Below are positions 30,498-30,961 of a stretch of DNA of 30,961 nt, in pieces (position 1 is the stretch's first letter; every line of letters starts with the position of its first letter). A model generated the notes under the pieces. The model saw only the letters and a program-made list of their open reading frames with translations. It ran no database searches and was not told where the DNA came from. The DNA is from Porodaedalea pini (lineage: Eukaryota > Basidiomycota > Agaricomycetes > Hymenochaetales > Hymenochaetaceae): assembly GCA_002794775.1 (NCBI GenBank), contig NBAY01000165.1, positions 1-30,961 of the forward strand, written 5' to 3'. The translations under genes and the position numbers were made by a program.

Positions 30498-30961
30498 TGA
30501 GAGGAGTGTGTAAGTTCGATTTCGATTGATTTCATAGCCGCCATCACGCCAGTGTGTTTGGTCCCGTGGGCTCAAGTAGAGAAGAAAAAAATAGGACGTG
30601 ATTTATAAATTACATCAGCACATCTTTTATAAGCAAACCTATAAAAGGGAATTGGTGATCAGGAATAGTTATTCTTCACCAGATAAACTCATATATATTT
30701 GACAATAATCAATTGAAGAGTTTAGACCCTTTATTTATTTATTTTTTGAAGAGAATCCAAAGAATTGAGCAAGTTATGGATTTTGTTTTTGAGTTTTGAG
30801 TAACTCAAAAACGCAAAATCATGTGATCACGCGCGTCGCCAACATTTGACAACAACTAGTACTGTACAAATCTTTAGCAGCTGGATTCATAACGAGAAGA
30901 AGGTAAACATCAGTCTGACGAGTAGTAGTACTAGTGTCGTTCAGATCTAAGGTCGTCGTAA
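30498..30961. other. NLR promoter region and AT-rich flank
   Basis: It contains the NLR leader and two inverted TATA boxes (30624-30647). From 30650 to 30790 the sequence is AT-rich (TTTATTTATTTATTTTTTG). No gene is supported up to the window end. Confidence 0.5.
30624..30647. promoter_or_regulatory. Divergent TATA boxes in inverted repeat
   Basis: CTTTTATA (30624-30631) is TATAAAAG on the minus strand, placed 127 bp before the NLR start codon. TATAAAAG follows on the plus strand at 30640-30647. The two are perfect inverted copies around an 8-nt spacer, suggesting a bidirectional promoter. Confidence 0.55.

Overview
The window looks like nuclear DNA of a filamentous basidiomycete (Agaricomycetes-like). 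Genes carry many short introns of about 50-90 nt with GT(A/G)NGT donors. Several families are typical of mushroom-forming fungi: a DUF6698-type protein, a C2-NACHT-WD40 STAND protein and small secreted proteins. No prokaryotic operon structure, tRNA, rRNA or CRISPR array was seen. All exon maps below were built by hand from splice signals and reading frames.

Left part (1-4600, fast-evolving): the 3' part of a DUF6698-like gene, probably interrupted at its last splice junction; then a truncated C-terminal relic and a complete copy of a gene family I do not recognise. The complete copy has a TATA promoter, and a decayed second copy of that promoter lies 200 bp upstream. This is a partial tandem duplication.

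Centre-left (5700-12900, housekeeping-like): a large two-RRM RNA-binding protein with a long low-complexity tail (+), a small secreted cysteine-containing protein (+) and, convergent to it, a single-exon epoxide hydrolase of the alpha/beta-hydrolase fold (-).

Centre (13432-19494, minus strand): a nearly full-length but dead LINE-type retrotransposon. ORF1 is Gag-like with CCHC knuckles. ORF2 holds an APE endonuclease, a reverse transcriptase with YMDD, RNase H and a C-terminal Cys/His motif. It is broken only by four in-frame TGA codons and two one-base losses in homopolymer runs.

Centre-right (19858-24318): a 16-exon acid-sphingomyelinase-like phosphodiesterase (saposin-B plus calcineurin-like metallophosphoesterase) with a 7-nt microexon encoding part of the catalytic GNHD motif. 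It is followed by a tandem pair of tiny four-exon genes (-) for a disordered acidic protein. These become visible only after splicing; one copy has lost a splice acceptor.

Right part (25329-30497, minus strand): a nine-exon, about 1579-residue NLR/STAND protein with C2, helical linker, NACHT and 14 near-identical WD40 repeats, the architecture of fungal non-self recognition receptors. Upstream of it, two TATA boxes in perfect inverted orientation suggest a divergent promoter shared with a gene outside the window.

The most interesting signals are the NLR with its homogenised repeat array, the cryptic small-gene pair, the microexon at a catalytic site, and the pattern of decay and ORF1/ORF2 coupling in the LINE.
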